Counted from the first letter of the stretch, positions 41,298 through 53,999 are shown. The stretch is DNA of 64,000 bases from Salinibacterium sp. PAMC 21357 (GCF_000247645.1 NZ_AHWA01000002.1:248001-312000), one strand, 5' to 3'. The notes: generated from the sequence alone by a model not told the origin. Numbers and translations: made by a program.

Positions 41298-43391
41298 GTG
41301 GCAGCTTTTCAGTGGGATCACATCGACAATAAAGCGGTAAACACCGCTCGAATTCTGGCGGCAGATGCTGTTGAGAAGGTAGGTAACGGGCATCCCGGTA
41401 CCGCGATGAGTTTGGCGCCTGCCGCGTACTTGCTCTTTCAAAAGGTTATGCGTCGTGATCCAAGCGATGACCAATGGCTTGGCCGTGATCGGTTCATCCT
41501 CTCGGTTGGCCACAGTTCACTCACTCAGTACGTACAGCTCTACCTGGGCGGCTATGGACTCGAGCTCGATGACCTCAAGGCTCTGCGCACATGGGGCTCG
41601 CTAACTCCAGGACACCCCGAGTTCGGTCACACCAAGGGCGTCGAGATCACGACCGGTCCTCTTGGGCAGGGAATCGCGTCTTCCGTCGGCTTCGCCTACG
41701 CCGCACGTTTCGAACGTGGACTTTTCGATCCCGACGCGGCCCCAGGCACGAGCCCGTTCGACCACTTTGTGTATGTAATCGCTGGCGACGGGGACCTCCA
41801 AGAAGGCGTATCCGCAGAAGCATCCTCGCTCGCGGGCCACCAGAAGCTCGGCAACCTCATTGCGTTCTACGACAGCAACCAAATCTCCATCGAAGACGAC
41901 ACCAACATCGCCTTCACGGAAGATGTCAAGATGCGTTACGAGGCCTACAACTGGCACGTACAAGTTGTCGACTGGAAGAAAACGGGCGAATACGTAGAAG
42001 ACGTAGAGGCCCTGAATGACGCAATCGAAGCGGCAAAGGCTGTCATCGATCAGCCGTCAATGGTTATTTTGCGCACCATTATTGGCTGGCCAGCACCCAG
42101 CAAGCAGAACACGGGAAAGATCCACGGTTCAGCCCTCGGTGCGGAAGAACTTGCTGGCACGAAGAAGGCACTTGGTTTCGACCCTGAGCAGAGCTTCGTC
42201 GTCGACGATGATGTGATCGCTCATACCCGTCTGGCTGTGGAGCGTGGCAAGCAGCAGCGTGCCGAATGGACCGAGACGTTCGATCAGTGGGCAGCAGCAA
42301 ACCCTGAGCGCAAGACACTGCTCGACCGAGTTCTCTCCGGCGAACTACCCGACGGCATAGATGCGGCACTCCCCCAGTTCGAAGCAGGCAAGGATGTGTC
42401 CACACGCGCAGCAAGTGGCAAGGTTCTGAGCGCGATCGGTGCAGTAATGCCCGAACTCTGGGGCGGCTCCGCCGACCTTGCGGAATCGAACCTGACGACT
42501 ATCGCTGGCGGAGCGTCATTCATCCCGAGCGAGCACTCAACGGGCGAATGGAGTGGCAACGAGTACGGCCGCGTATTGCACTTCGGTATCCGTGAGCACG
42601 CCATGGGCGCGATCATCAACGGCATCGTTCTGCACGGAAATACACGCGTGTTCGGCGGCACATTCCTCATCTTCAGCGACTACATGCGTCCTGCGGTTCG
42701 ACTTGCCGCACTCATGGCGGTGCCGTCGATCTTCGTGTGGACTCACGACTCAATCGCCCTCGGCGAGGACGGCCCGACCCACCAGCCGATCGAGCAGCTC
42801 GCAAGCCTGCGCATGATTCCAGGAATGGATGTCGTACGCCCGGCTGACGCCAACGAAACTGCGTGGGCGTGGAAGACGATCCTTGAGCGTCGCAACGGCC
42901 CCGCCGGTATCGCCCTCACCCGCCAAAACGTGCCCGTGTTTGAGCGCGGGGAAGCAGCTGCTAGCGGCGAAATCTTCGCAGCAGCATCCAACGTCGCCAA
43001 GGGAGCGTATGTGCTCGCCGAGGCTCCCAACGGAACTCCGGATGTAATCCTGATCGCTACTGGCTCAGAAGTTCAGCTTGCTGTCGAAGCACGCGAGGTA
43101 CTCAAGACCGAAGGCATTAACGCTCGCGTTGTATCCGCGCCGAGCCTTGAATGGTTCGCTGAACAGACAGCGGAATACCGCGAGTCCGTTTTGCCTTCTA
43201 CAGTGCGTGCACGCGTTTCCGTAGAAGCGGGAGTATCCACCGGATGGCGCGAGTACGTTGGAGACGCTGGCCGCAGCATCTCGATTGACCACTTCGGTGC
43301 ATCTGCCGACTACAAGACTCTGTTCCGTGAGTTTGGGATCACCACCGAGGCCGTAGTGGCCGCCGCACACGATTCTCTGGATGCCGTTTAG
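41298..43391 (+). CDS. tkt: Transketolase
   Basis: A 697-residue thiamine diphosphate enzyme that moves two-carbon units between sugar phosphates in the pentose phosphate pathway. Visible hallmarks are the N-terminal NGHPGTAMSLAPAAYLLFQ, GPLGQGIASSVGFAYAAR, the ThDP/Mg motif GDGDLQEGVSAEASSLAGH ending near NQISIEDD, and the PYR-domain segments GIREHAMGAIINGIVLHG and HDSIALGEDGPTHQPIEQ. It starts at GTG 41298 and is first of six genes (tkt, tal, pgi, zwf, opcA, pgl) with short gaps or overlaps. Confidence 0.97.
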   Translation: MAAFQWDHIDNKAVNTARILAADAVEKVGNGHPGTAMSLAPAAYLLFQKVMRRDPSDDQWLGRDRFILSVGHSSLTQYVQLYLGGYGLELDDLKALRTWGSLTPGHPEFGHTKGVEITTGPLGQGIASSVGFAYAARFERGLFDPDAAPGTSPFDHFVYVIAGDGDLQEGVSAEASSLAGHQKLGNLIAFYDSNQISIEDDTNIAFTEDVKMRYEAYNWHVQVVDWKKTGEYVEDVEALNDAIEAAKAVIDQPSMVILRTIIGWPAPSKQNTGKIHGSALGAEELAGTKKALGFDPEQSFVVDDDVIAHTRLAVERGKQQRAEWTETFDQWAAANPERKTLLDRVLSGELPDGIDAALPQFEAGKDVSTRAASGKVLSAIGAVMPELWGGSADLAESNLTTIAGGASFIPSEHSTGEWSGNEYGRVLHFGIREHAMGAIINGIVLHGNTRVFGGTFLIFSDYMRPAVRLAALMAVPSIFVWTHDSIALGEDGPTHQPIEQLASLRMIPGMDVVRPADANETAWAWKTILERRNGPAGIALTRQNVPVFERGEAAASGEIFAAASNVAKGAYVLAEAPNGTPDVILIATGSEVQLAVEAREVLKTEGINARVVSAPSLEWFAEQTAEYRESVLPSTVRARVSVEAGVSTGWREYVGDAGRSISIDHFGASADYKTLFREFGITTEAVVAAAHDSLDAV

Positions 43392-43415
43392 GCACCCCAG
43401 ACAAGGGAGATAGAA

Positions 43416-44528
43416 ATGACAAACGAAACACCCACCGCAGCACTCTCAGGTGTCGGCGTAAGCATCTGGCTTGACGACCTGTCGCGCGAGCGAATCAACT
43501 CGGGAGGGCTCCAGTCGCTCATCGAGTCGCGCAATGTAGTTGGAGTCACCACCAACCCGACGATCTTCGCTACGGCGCTGGCGAAGGGCGAGGCCTACGA
43601 CGAGCAAGTCGCCACTCTCGCTGCCGAAGGCAAGAGCGTCACCGAAGCTGTGTTCGAGATCACGACGGATGACGTTGCTGCTGCCAGCGATATCTTCCGC
43701 AACGTCTACGACGCGACTGATGGTCGCGATGGTCGCGTATCGATCGAGGTCGAGCCCGGCCTTGCGCATGACGCCGCGGGAACAATCGCCCAGGCTCAGC
43801 AGCTCTGGGCAAAGGTTGCTCGTGAGAACGCAATGATCAAGATTCCTGCGACTGTGGAGGGCCTCGAAGCAATTACTGAGACCATTGCCGCCGGCATCAG
43901 CGTCAACGTCACGCTCATCTTCAGCTTGGCACGTCACCGAGACGTCATCGAGGCCTACCTCGTTGGACTCGAAAAGGCTAAAGCTGCGGGTCATGATTTG
44001 GCTAAGATCCACTCGGTCGCATCGTTCTTTGTGTCGCGTGTCGACACCGAGATCGATAAGCGTCTTGATGCAATCGGTACGGACGATGCAAAGTCGCTCA
44101 AGAGCAAGGCAGGCATCGCCAATGCCCGCCTCGCGTACCAGGTTTACGAAAACGCGTTTTCGACGGATCGCGCACGTGCGCTAATCGCCGCTGGCGCCAA
44201 CAAACAGCGTCCGCTGTGGGCGTCCACCGGCGTTAAGGACCCGAGCCTTCCTGACACGCTGTATGTTACGGAACTGGCCGTCGGCGAGACCGTGAACACG
44301 ATGCCGGAGAAGACACTCGAAGCGACCTTCGACCACGGCGTCATCGATGGTGAGCAAGTCACCACAAATTACGCTGCTGCGAACATCACTCTCGATGCTC
44401 TCACCGCACTCGGCATCTCCTACGACGAAGTCACGGAGCTGCTGGAGAGGGAAGGCGTTGAGAAGTTCATCGTCTCGTGGAATGAACTCCTCGACACCGT
44501 TTCTGCCGCTCTCGAGGCCGCAAAATGA
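43416..44528 (+). CDS. tal: Transaldolase
   Basis: A 370-residue class I aldolase-type enzyme of the long actinobacterial form; it moves dihydroxyacetone units in the pentose phosphate pathway. The Schiff-base lysine is in [10 protein letters not shown], and [27 protein letters not shown] and [17 protein letters not shown] are conserved. A GGGAGA ribosome site precedes ATG 43416 in a 24-base gap after tkt. The stop overlaps the pgi start (ATGA). Confidence 0.97.
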   Translation: MTNETPTAALSGVGVSIWLDDLSRERINSGGLQSLIESRNVVGVTTNPTIFATALAKGEAYDEQVATLAAEGKSVTEAVFEITTDDVAAASDIFRNVYDATDGRDGRVSIEVEPGLAHDAAGTIAQAQQLWAKVARENAMIKIPATVEGLEAITETIAAGISVNVTLIFSLARHRDVIEAYLVGLEKAKAAGHDLAKIHSVASFFVSRVDTEIDKRLDAIGTDDAKSLKSKAGIANARLAYQVYENAFSTDRARALIAAGANKQRPLWASTGVKDPSLPDTLYVTELAVGETVNTMPEKTLEATFDHGVIDGEQVTTNYAAANITLDALTALGISYDEVTELLEREGVEKFIVSWNELLDTVSAALEAAK

Positions 44529-46123
44529 GTGTGAAGATTGCAGTTTCAGGTGCTGCGGCGGAAGCCGTCGATCGCATCGTTCCCCAATTGGTCAATGATC
44601 TCGTAGCTAGCCGCATCACCGGTGGGGACGCCACCCTGTGGGGCCCCGACGCTGAAGAAGAATCGGCCAAACGCTTGGGGTGGGTTGAGGCCGTGTCGGT
44701 CGGGCGACCCATGATTGAAGACATCTACGCATTGCGCGACAAGCTCCGTGCCGAGGGCGTTAACCACTTTGTTTTGGGAGGAATGGGCGGATCGTCGCTC
44801 GCTCCTGAGGTCATCACTCGTACGTACGGTGTTGAGTTGACGGTTCTTGACTCGACAGACCCCGCTCAGGTTTCAGCAGCTCTCGCTGATCGGCTTCAGA
44901 CCACCGCAGTGGTCATTTCGTCGAAGTCGGGATCGACGCTGGAGACTGACTCTCAGAAACGAATCTACGAGAAATTCTTTACGGATGCTGGCATCGATCC
45001 GCGCGAACGTATCGTGATCGTCACTGATCCCGGTTCGCCGATGGATGTCGCGGCTCGCGCCGCGGGGTACCGCGTCTTTAACGCTGATCCCAACGTCGGC
45101 GGGCGCTACTCGGCGCTCACTGCATTTGGCCTTGTGCCCTCGGGGCTCGCTGGCGTCGACCTGTCAGAGTTGCTTGATGAAGCAGAAGCCGTGATGGTTG
45201 AGCTTGCTGTCGACAACCTCAGCAATCCGGGATTGATCCTTGGTGCGGCGATCGCTGGAGCCGATCCACTCAAAGACAAGCTCGGAATTGTTACCGACGG
45301 TACCCACATTCTGGGCTTCGGCGATTGGGCTGAGCAGCTCATCGCTGAATCGACAGGAAAGCTCGGCAAGGGAATCCTGCCCGTAGTTTTGCAGATCGAT
45401 TCCCCGGAAATCTCCGAAGGACTCGACGATCTTCAGATCGTTCGGCTCGTTGGCGATTGGGACGACACGAAAGAGGTCATTGATGGTGAGATCGAAATTG
45501 CCGGATCACTCGGCGGTCAATTGCTCCTCTGGGAATACGCGACGGTCGTCGCTGGCCGACTGCTCGGCATCAATCCCTTCGATCAGCCTGATGTTGAAGC
45601 CGCAAAAAACGCCGCTCGGCAACTCATCGATAACCCGACTCCCCCACTGGAGCCGGCCTTCACCGTCGGCGACGTAGAGGTTCGCGGAACTGACGCGGTT
45701 GTGGCTGATAGCGATGACCTCGCTGGGGTTGTTTCTTCGCTTCTCTCCTACCTCGACGACGACGGCTACGTAGCGATCCAGGCATACGCCGATCGCACGG
45801 CGTATCCCGAACTCGCTGAGATTCGTGAACGTGCGGCCGCACGATCCAAGCGTCCGGTTACGTTCGGCTGGGGTCCGCGCTTCTTGCACTCAACTGGGCA
45901 GTTCCACAAGGGAGGACCCGCAGTTGGCGTTTTCCTGCAGATTATTGTGATTGAAGAGACCGACCTCCAAATCCCTGATCGTCCATTCACTTTCGGGCAG
46001 TTCATCCGCGCTCAAGCTGCGGGCGATGCGAGCGTACTCGCCGAGCACGGACGCCCTGTATTGAGCTTGACGGTGTCGAACCCCAAGGTTTCGCTACCGC
46101 TTTTGCTCGACGCGATCGGATAA
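44525..46123 (+). CDS. pgi: Glucose-6-phosphate isomerase
   Basis: A 532-residue isomerase linking glucose-6-phosphate and fructose-6-phosphate. It belongs to the divergent branch found beside tal in actinobacteria: [41 protein letters not shown] (sugar-phosphate site), [21 protein letters not shown], and [21 protein letters not shown] with the catalytic His. In some bacteria it is fused to tal; here the two genes merely overlap by four bases. A 35-base gap with GAGGAG leads to zwf. Confidence 0.95.
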   Translation: MSVKIAVSGAAAEAVDRIVPQLVNDLVASRITGGDATLWGPDAEEESAKRLGWVEAVSVGRPMIEDIYALRDKLRAEGVNHFVLGGMGGSSLAPEVITRTYGVELTVLDSTDPAQVSAALADRLQTTAVVISSKSGSTLETDSQKRIYEKFFTDAGIDPRERIVIVTDPGSPMDVAARAAGYRVFNADPNVGGRYSALTAFGLVPSGLAGVDLSELLDEAEAVMVELAVDNLSNPGLILGAAIAGADPLKDKLGIVTDGTHILGFGDWAEQLIAESTGKLGKGILPVVLQIDSPEISEGLDDLQIVRLVGDWDDTKEVIDGEIEIAGSLGGQLLLWEYATVVAGRLLGINPFDQPDVEAAKNAARQLIDNPTPPLEPAFTVGDVEVRGTDAVVADSDDLAGVVSSLLSYLDDDGYVAIQAYADRTAYPELAEIRERAAARSKRPVTFGWGPRFLHSTGQFHKGGPAVGVFLQIIVIEETDLQIPDRPFTFGQFIRAQAAGDASVLAEHGRPVLSLTVSNPKVSLPLLLDAIG

Positions 46124-46158
46124 CCGTCACACGCTCGTGCTGCACGTAGAGGAGAAGC

Positions 46159-47699
46159 ATGTCCCCCGTTGAAATCAGCGCCGACTTTAATCCGTTGCGT
46201 TTGAGTTCTGATCGCAGGCTCAATCGCATTGCTGGGCCAAGCGCTCTGATTATTTTTGGTGTCACTGGCGACCTGTCGCGTAAGAAATTGATGCCCGCCG
46301 TTTATGACCTGGCCAATCGGGGACTGCTTCCCCCCGGCTTCGCACTTGTTGGTTTCGCCCGCCGTGACTGGGAAGACCAGGACTTCGAGAAAGTCGTTCA
46401 CGACGCTGTCAAGCAGTACGCGCGCACCGCTTTCGATGAAGATGTGTGGCAGCAGCTCGCTCAGGGGATTCGGTTTGTGCAGGGCGAGTTCGATGACGCT
46501 GAGGCCTTTGAGCGCCTGAAGACTACGCTCGCGGACCTCGATCGCGAGCGTGGAACCATGGGCAACCATGCGTTCTACCTCTCGATCCCACCCAAGTCTT
46601 TTCCTCAAGTCACCGAGCAGCTACGCAACTCAGGATTGGCCGAACAGCGTGATGGCCAGTGGAGCCGCGTCGTTATCGAAAAACCATTTGGTAGCGATCT
46701 GAAGACCGCGCGCGAACTCAACGATGTTGTCGAATCCGTATTTCCACCAGACAGCGTCTTCAGGATCGACCACTATCTCGGTAAAGAGACCGTGCAAAAC
46801 ATTCTGGCGCTCCGCTTTGCCAATCAGCTCTACGAGCCCTTGTGGAATTCGAATCACGTTGATCACGTGCAAATCACCATGGCTGAAGACATTGGCGTAG
46901 GAGGCCGTGCCGGGTACTACGACGGAATTGGCGCCGCAAGAGATGTAATCCAGAATCACTTGCTGCAGCTGCTTGCTCTTACCGCCATGGAGGAGCCTGT
47001 GTCGTTTGACGCCGCTGATCTGCGCGCTGAGAAGGAGAAAGTTCTTTCGGCCGTCCGTTTGCCGGCAGATCTCTCCGCCCACACGGCACGTGGTCAATAC
47101 GCAGGCGGATGGCAGGGTGGCGAAAAAGTCGACGGCTTCCTAGAAGAAGACGGGATGAATCCGGAGTCAAAACAGAGACTTATGCAGCTATTCGTCTCGA
47201 CATCGGCACACGTCGTTGGGCCGGAGTGCCCTTCTATCTCCGCGCAGGAAAACGGTTAGGCCGACGCGTGACGGAAATCGCCGTTGTGTTCAAACGTGCG
47301 CCACAGTATCTCTTTGAAGAGAGCCGAACTTCGGCCCTCGGGCAGAATGCTTTGGTGATCCGGGTACAGCCCGATGAGGGCGTCACTATCCGGTTCGGCT
47401 CCAAGGTTCCCGGAGCAGAGATGCATGTTCGTGATGTCACGATGGACTTCGGATACGGACACGCATTTACCGAGGCCAGTCCGGAAGCGTATGAACGTCT
47501 CATCCTGGATGTGCTCCTTGGCGACCCTCCGCTCTTCCCACGGCATGAAGAAGTCGAACTGAGCTGGAAGATTCTCGACCCCATCGAAGAATTCTGGGCA
47601 ACGCAGGGCGCTCCGGAACAATACCGTCCCGGAACCTGGGGTCCGACGTCGGCTGATGACCTCATGGCGCGCGACGGACGAGTTTGGAGAAGACCATGA
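46159..47699 (+). CDS. zwf: Glucose-6-phosphate dehydrogenase, apparent frameshift
   Basis: First enzyme of the oxidative pentose phosphate pathway, making NADPH. The N-terminal part reads in one frame: FGVTGDLSRKKLMPAVYDL, VVIEKPFGSDLKTAREL and RIDHYLGKETVQNILALRFA, up to GFLEEDGMNPESK. It then stops at 47259 after junk residues. The family sequence resumes in the -1 frame as KTETYAAIRLDIGTRRWAG and runs to 47699. One base missing from the A-run 47169-47172 (AAAA for AAAAA) explains this, and repair gives 513 residues, a normal length. Ribosomal slippage at the A-run is possible but unusual for zwf. The stop overlaps opcA. Most likely a sequencing deletion. Confidence 0.88.
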
Positions 47700-48670
47700 T
47701 CGTAGATCTGCCCAACACCACTACTTCTAAGATTTCGAAGGCGCTCGTTCGTATCCGCGAGGAAGGCGGGGCCGTAGCGCTCGGCCGAGTACTGACGCTG
47801 ATCATCGCCGCAGAACTTGGGAATGAAGAAGAAGCGATCGAAGCCGCAAATGATGCATCTCGCGAGCACCCTATGCGGGTATTGGTGATCTCAACCAGCA
47901 GCGCGTCGCCCACAGTCGACGAAGTACCCCGCGTCGACGCACAGATTCGTGTCGGCGGCGATGCTGGCGCAAGCGAAGTAATTGTTGTTACGGCGTATGG
48001 CGATGCAGCTCTCGACCAAGAAAGTCTCGTCACCGGCCTTTTACTCCCCGATGCTCCCGTCGTCGCCTGGTGGCCCGGCGAGGCGCCAGCAAACGCCTCA
48101 GAGTCACCGCTTGGCCGCATCGCCCAGCGTCGCATCACTGATGCCGCAGCGAATGCCAATCCTCTCGAGGCAATGCATCGTATGTGCAAAACCTACGTTC
48201 CCGGTGACACCGATTTTGCGTGGACCCGGCTCACGCTCTGGCGAGCACAGCTTGCAGCCGTGCTCGATCAACCGCCCTATGAGTCGATTACTGCGGTGAC
48301 CGTTAGTGGCGCGGCCGACTCTCCCTCGACGATGCTCCTCGCCGCTTGGTTACAGATGCAACTCCAAGTAAATGTTTCACTCGAGGTGGCCGACGGTTCT
48401 CCGGTGCCAACCGGAATCCACTCGGTAGTGCTTGAACGTAAATCGGGAACCATCCACTTGGAACGTAACGTTGCCAGCATCGCGACGTTGACTCAACCTG
48501 ATCAACCCGTTCACGACATCTCGATGCCTCGACGAAGCCTGCGAGACTGTCTTGCTGAAGAACTTCGTCGACTAGACCCCGATAGTCTCTTCGGAGATGT
48601 GGTTCGCCGCGGAGTTCGAGAACTGACAGCGTCACAGGCGGAGACTTCAACGAAAGCGAGCAACTCGTGA
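47696..48670 (+). CDS. opcA: G6PD assembly factor OpcA
   Basis: A 324-residue actinobacterial/cyanobacterial OpcA, which helps activate or assemble glucose-6-phosphate dehydrogenase. Conserved pieces are MIVDLPNTTTSKISKALVRI at the start, LTLIIAAELGNEEEAIEAAN, VTGLLLPDAPVVAWWPGEAP, and DFAWTRLTLWRAQLAAVLDQP. ATG 47696 overlaps the zwf stop by four bases; an in-frame ATG at 47684 would add four residues. Its own stop overlaps the pgl start. Confidence 0.94.
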   Translation: MIVDLPNTTTSKISKALVRIREEGGAVALGRVLTLIIAAELGNEEEAIEAANDASREHPMRVLVISTSSASPTVDEVPRVDAQIRVGGDAGASEVIVVTAYGDAALDQESLVTGLLLPDAPVVAWWPGEAPANASESPLGRIAQRRITDAAANANPLEAMHRMCKTYVPGDTDFAWTRLTLWRAQLAAVLDQPPYESITAVTVSGAADSPSTMLLAAWLQMQLQVNVSLEVADGSPVPTGIHSVVLERKSGTIHLERNVASIATLTQPDQPVHDISMPRRSLRDCLAEELRRLDPDSLFGDVVRRGVRELTASQAETSTKASNS

Positions 48671-49470
48671 GCAACGAACGGCGTGCAATTGTCTACTCCA
48701 CCAAACCTGAGTTGGCCAAGGCCGTAGCCAAACGGTTTCTCACCAAGGTTCCCCAGATTATCTCCGAGTTTGATGAAGCCACCGTCGTACTCACGGGTGG
48801 CACGATGGGGCAGGCTGTACTCGAAGCGATCAATAAATCCGCAAAACGAGACGACGTAGATTGGTCACGAGTCAACTTTTGGTGGGGCGACGAGCGCTGG
48901 CTTCCCGCAGGCAATCAGGAACGCAATGACGTTCAGGCGCACAACGCACTTCTCGCTCACGTCCCGGTGAACCCGTCCCGCGTGCACCAGTTTGCGGCGT
49001 CAGATGCGGGAGTGAGCTTGGATGAAGCAGCTGACGCGTATTCCCAAGAATTAGCCACGCACGCAGCACGCTCTGGTAAGTACCCGAACTTTGACATCGT
49101 ATTTCTTGGTGTTGGACCTGATGGGCACATTGCCTCGCTCTTTCCCGAGCGAGAAGGTATTCGGGAGATCGAACGCAGCGTGATCGCGGTGCAAAATGCG
49201 CCCAAACCACCTAGCGAACGCCTCAGCTTAACGCTACCGGTTCTCAATTCTTCAGTACGCATTTGGGCTGTAGTGGCAGGCAGCGATAAGGCCTCCGCCC
49301 TCGGACTTACCCTCGCCGGCGCAAGCTACAACGAAGTTCCAGCCGCGGGTCTCGAGGGACGTCGTAAGACCCTGTTCTTCGTCGATTCTGACGCTGCAGC
49401 TCAAGTTCCAGACGCCCTCATTGATCCTGGAGAGTTCTGGACAAGTGCGGACTCGACAGATGAGCACTAA
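48667..49470 (+). CDS. pgl: 6-phosphogluconolactonase
   Basis: A 267-residue hydrolase of 6-phosphogluconolactone, second step of the oxidative branch. The DevB/NagB-like segments are VVLTGGTMGQAVLEAINKS, VNFWWGDERWLPAGNQERN, and FLGVGPDGHIASLFPE. Other conserved parts are NAPKPPSERLSLTLPVLN and KTLFFVDSDAAAQ. GTG 48667 overlaps the opcA stop (GTGA). It is the last gene of the operon and ends at a long hairpin. Confidence 0.95.
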   Translation: MSNERRAIVYSTKPELAKAVAKRFLTKVPQIISEFDEATVVLTGGTMGQAVLEAINKSAKRDDVDWSRVNFWWGDERWLPAGNQERNDVQAHNALLAHVPVNPSRVHQFAASDAGVSLDEAADAYSQELATHAARSGKYPNFDIVFLGVGPDGHIASLFPEREGIREIERSVIAVQNAPKPPSERLSLTLPVLNSSVRIWAVVAGSDKASALGLTLAGASYNEVPAAGLEGRRKTLFFVDSDAAAQVPDALIDPGEFWTSADSTDEH

Positions 49471-49531
49471 AGCGAGTTAACGAAATGATGGCCCCAACCG
49501 ATTCGGTTGGGGCCATCGCTTCGTTAACGCT
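49471..49531. terminator. Long bidirectional terminator between pgl and rbpA
   Basis: GATGGCCCCAACCG (49487-49500) pairs with CGGTTGGGGCCATC (49504-49517) around a three-base loop. TTAACGAA pairs with TTCGTTAA further out, and AGCG with CGCT beyond. About 26 base pairs in all, between convergent stops at 49470 and 49553. Confidence 0.85.
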
Positions 49532-49552
49532 CCGAGAAATTCGAGCCGTTCG

Positions 49553-49915
49553 TTAGGAACTCAGTGTTCCCCGACGAGTGCGGAGTTGGGTGAGTGCTTC
49601 GTCGAGCAGCTCAGCGGCTTCATCGTCGCTGCGGCGTTCTTTCACGTACGCGAGATGCGTCTTATACGGAGCAATTTTTGCTACCGAAGGCGGGTTCTCT
49701 TTGTCACGCCCTGCAGGAAGACCAGAGGCCGGGCAATCAATCGTCTCCGGGATCTCTTCATCCGGGATTATGGCCGAGAAAGAGCGCACCGTTTCATTAC
49801 CGAGAGCGTCCCAGTACGAAATCTGAACACGCTCAGCCTGAAAGCCACGATCTTGTTCGCCCATGGGCCCTGAACCCACACGTGAACCGCGAATTGCACT
49901 ACCGCCTGATGCCAC
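49553..49915 (-). CDS. rbpA: RNA polymerase-binding protein RbpA
   Basis: A 120-residue actinobacterial transcription activator that binds sigma-A holoenzyme and stabilises open complexes. GGSAIRGSRVGSGPMGEQDRG is the basic linker/core start, VQISYWDALGNETVRSF and PETIDCPASGLPAGRDKENPP follow, and KTHLAYVKERRSDDEAAELL is the sigma-interacting domain. Only one Cys of the zinc-type motif is present. GTG 49915 has GGGGA upstream. It is last on the strand after secG. Confidence 0.96.
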   Translation of the reverse strand: MASGGSAIRGSRVGSGPMGEQDRGFQAERVQISYWDALGNETVRSFSAIIPDEEIPETIDCPASGLPAGRDKENPPSVAKIAPYKTHLAYVKERRSDDEAAELLDEALTQLRTRRGTLSS

Positions 49916-49947
49916 TGTGTTCCCCTATCTAGTGAGAATTGAGGTTC

Positions 49948-50196
49948 CTATGCGCCGTCAAATTTGGTGATCAGACCAAGAACAACGATGCAACTGATCC
50001 ACACGACTCCCAGGATCACAGTGATTCGGTTCAAGTTGCGTTCTGCAACTCCCGATGCACCGAGATTGGATGTCACTCCCCCGCCGAACATATCGGAGAG
50101 GCCTCCACCGCGACCGCGGTGGAGGAGGATAAGAAGTGTGAGCAGCAAGCTCGTTATGCCGAGCAATACCTGCAACACAACCTGGAGAATTTCCAC
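49948..50196 (-). CDS. secG: Preprotein translocase subunit SecG
   Basis: An 82-residue membrane protein of the SecYEG channel. Two helices are seen, LQVVLQVLLGITSLLLTLLI and ITVILGVVWISCIVVLGLIT, separated by the conserved HRGRGGGLSDMFGGG loop. GTG 50196 has AAAGG upstream; the longer ATG frame from 50295 overlaps tpiA and is not conserved. It follows tpiA closely, the usual actinobacterial order gap-pgk-tpiA-secG. Confidence 0.93.
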   Translation of the reverse strand: MEILQVVLQVLLGITSLLLTLLILLHRGRGGGLSDMFGGGVTSNLGASGVAERNLNRITVILGVVWISCIVVLGLITKFDGA

Positions 50197-50242
50197 AAAG
50201 AACCTTTCGAACAGGCCGTACAGGCCTCGAACAGTATAACGG

Positions 50243-51026
<784 letters not shown>

Positions 51027-51039
<13 letters not shown>

Positions 51040-52244
51040 CCAAGTACCTCCAGTCCGGGAAGCTGCTTGCCTTCGAGGAACTCGAGGCTTGCACCGCCAC
51101 CCGTAGAAATGTGACCAAACTGGTCGTCGTCAAAACCTAGCGCGCGAACCGCCGCCGCGGAATCGCCACCGCCCACTACGCCGAATCCATCGGTGTCTAC
51201 CAATGCTTGCGCGATCGCTTTGGTACCTGCAGCGAACTCGGGGAATTCGAACACGCCCATAGGACCGTTCCAGAACACCGTCTTAGACGCTCCGATCACT
51301 TCAGCGAATCGAGCGGCAGTTTCTGGTCCGATGTCGAGCCCGATGCCTGCGGGCCCAAACTCCGTGTCCTCAATAGCGTGGGCCGTTGTGATCTGGTGAG
51401 CTGCGTCTGGCGCAAACGAGGCCGCGACATTGATGTCAGTGGGGAGAACTATCTCGACCCCCAGTTCTGAAGCTTGCGAGAGGTACTGCTTTACAGTCTC
51501 AAGCTGATCTTGCTCGAGCAAGCTTGCACCAACTTTGTAACCCTGGGCTGCAAGGAAAGTGAAAAGCATGCCGCCACCGACGAGAAGCGAGTCGACGCGC
51601 GGAAGAAGAGCACCGATGACGTCTAGCTTGTCTGAGACTTTTGACCCGCCCAGAACGACCGTGTATGGCCGTTCAGGGGTAACTGTGAGACGTTCGAGGA
51701 CGCCGAGTTCAGTTTCGATCAAAATGCCTGCCGCGCTCGGGAGAGCTTTCGCCAGCTCGAAGACACTTGCCTGCTTGCGGTGAACTACACCGAAACCGTC
51801 AGAGACGAACGCGTCGCCGAAACGAGCGAGCTTGCTAGCAAACTCTTCGCGTTCCGCCTCTGACTTAGACGTTTCACCAGAATTGAATCTCAGATTCTCC
51901 AACAGCGCTACGCCACAGTCATCTAGCTCGGAGACAGCCTGCTCGGCGGCGTGGCCAACAGTGTCCTTAGCAAAGACAACAGCCTTGCCCAGGAGTTCCG
52001 AAAGGCGTTGAGCCACGGGCTCGAGGCTGTACTGCGAATCTGGTTCCCCGTTGGGGCGCCCGAGATGCGAGATGATGACGACCCGAGCTCCCATATTGAT
52101 GAGAGCGTTGAGAGTCGGCAGGGACGCGCGTATGCGGCCATCGTCGGTGATCTGACCGTCCTTGAGAGGAACATTCAAATCGCACCGAACGATGACACGC
52201 TTTCCTCGGAGATCCGAGAGCGTTGAAAGAGTTCTGAGGCTCAT
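51027..52244 (-). CDS. pgk: Phosphoglycerate kinase
   Basis: A 405-residue glycolytic kinase that makes ATP from 1,3-bisphosphoglycerate. The N-domain has KRVIVRCDLNVPLKDGQITD, RVVIISHLGRPNGEPDSQYS and VALLENLRFNSGETSKS. The nucleotide domain has YTVVLGGSKVSDKL, VFWNGPMGVFEFPEFAAGT and GGGDSAAAVRALG, and the chain ends GGGASLEFLEGKQLPGLEVL. It lies 12 bases after gap on the same strand and overlaps tpiA. Confidence 0.97.
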
Positions 52245-52256
52245 ATTCGTCGGGGG

Positions 52257-53279
<1,023 letters not shown>

Positions 53280-53344
53280 TCAGGCGTCTACGACGCGTCG
53301 TGCTGTAGTGGTGGGGTAATACATTTAGCGGAGACAGGGATAAA

Positions 53345-53362
53345 GCCGGGGCCTAACCCGGC
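53345..53362 (-). terminator. Candidate terminator of sodA
   Basis: On the minus strand GCCGGG and CCCGGC form a six-base stem around TTAGGC, followed by TTTATCC. It lies 11 bases after the sodA stop. Confidence 0.6.
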
Positions 53363-53372
53363 CACGATGCCG

Positions 53373-53999
53373 CTACGAGAGTAGCAGCAGACCGTTTGTC
53401 TTCGAACGCGCGGCGCTGAAGCGGTCTTGAACGTTAGCCCAATCAACGATGTTCCAGAACGCCTTGACATAGTCAGCACGCACGTTCTTGTAATCGAGGT
53501 AATACGCGTGCTCCCACACATCAAGCATGAGAAGGGGCACGATTCCGGCCGGCAGGTTTCCCTGCTGGTCGAAGAACTGAACGATGATTAGTCGCTCACC
53601 GATGGAGTCCCAAGCGAGCACTGCCCAACCCGAGCCCTGCACGCCCATCGCCGTGGCGGTGAAGTGTGCGGTGAACTTATCGAACGACCCGAAATGATCA
53701 TCGATCGCGCTTTCGAGGTCGCCAGTCGGCTTGTCTCCACCGTTCGGCGACATATTCGTCCAGAAGATGGAGTGGTTAACGTGACCACCAAGATTGAAGG
53801 AAAGGTCTTTTTCGAGCTTATTGACGTTCGAGAGATCCCCGGAGTCGCGAGCTTCAGCGAGACCCTTGATCGCGGCGTTCGCCCCGGTGACGTAGGCCTG
53901 GTGGTGCTTGCTGTGGTGCAACTCCATAATCATCGCGCTGATGCTCGGCTCGAGCGCAGAATAATCGTATGAAAGTTCGGGAAGGGTGTATTCAGCCAT
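53373..53999 (-). CDS. sodA: Superoxide dismutase (Fe/Mn)
   Basis: A 208-residue cytosolic Fe/Mn enzyme that dismutates superoxide. Metal ligands are the first His in [13 protein letters not shown], the second in [12 protein letters not shown], and the Asp and His in [29 protein letters not shown] is also conserved. The MSPNGG segment and the Gln in FFDQQGN fit a manganese form, but metal choice is not certain. AGGAGG lies seven bases before ATG 53999; the longer frame to 54098 is not conserved. Confidence 0.96.
   Translation of the reverse strand: MAEYTLPELSYDYSALEPSISAMIMELHHSKHHQAYVTGANAAIKGLAEARDSGDLSNVNKLEKDLSFNLGGHVNHSIFWTNMSPNGGDKPTGDLESAIDDHFGSFDKFTAHFTATAMGVQGSGWAVLAWDSIGERLIIVQFFDQQGNLPAGIVPLLMLDVWEHAYYLDYKNVRADYVKAFWNIVDWANVQDRFSAARSKTNGLLLLS

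Noticed and set aside
47109-47699. Open frame of 196 codons as a separate gene after zwf
   Set aside because: From KTETYAAIRLD on it is the C-terminal part of glucose-6-phosphate dehydrogenase; its first 20 or so codons are out-of-frame zwf sequence.
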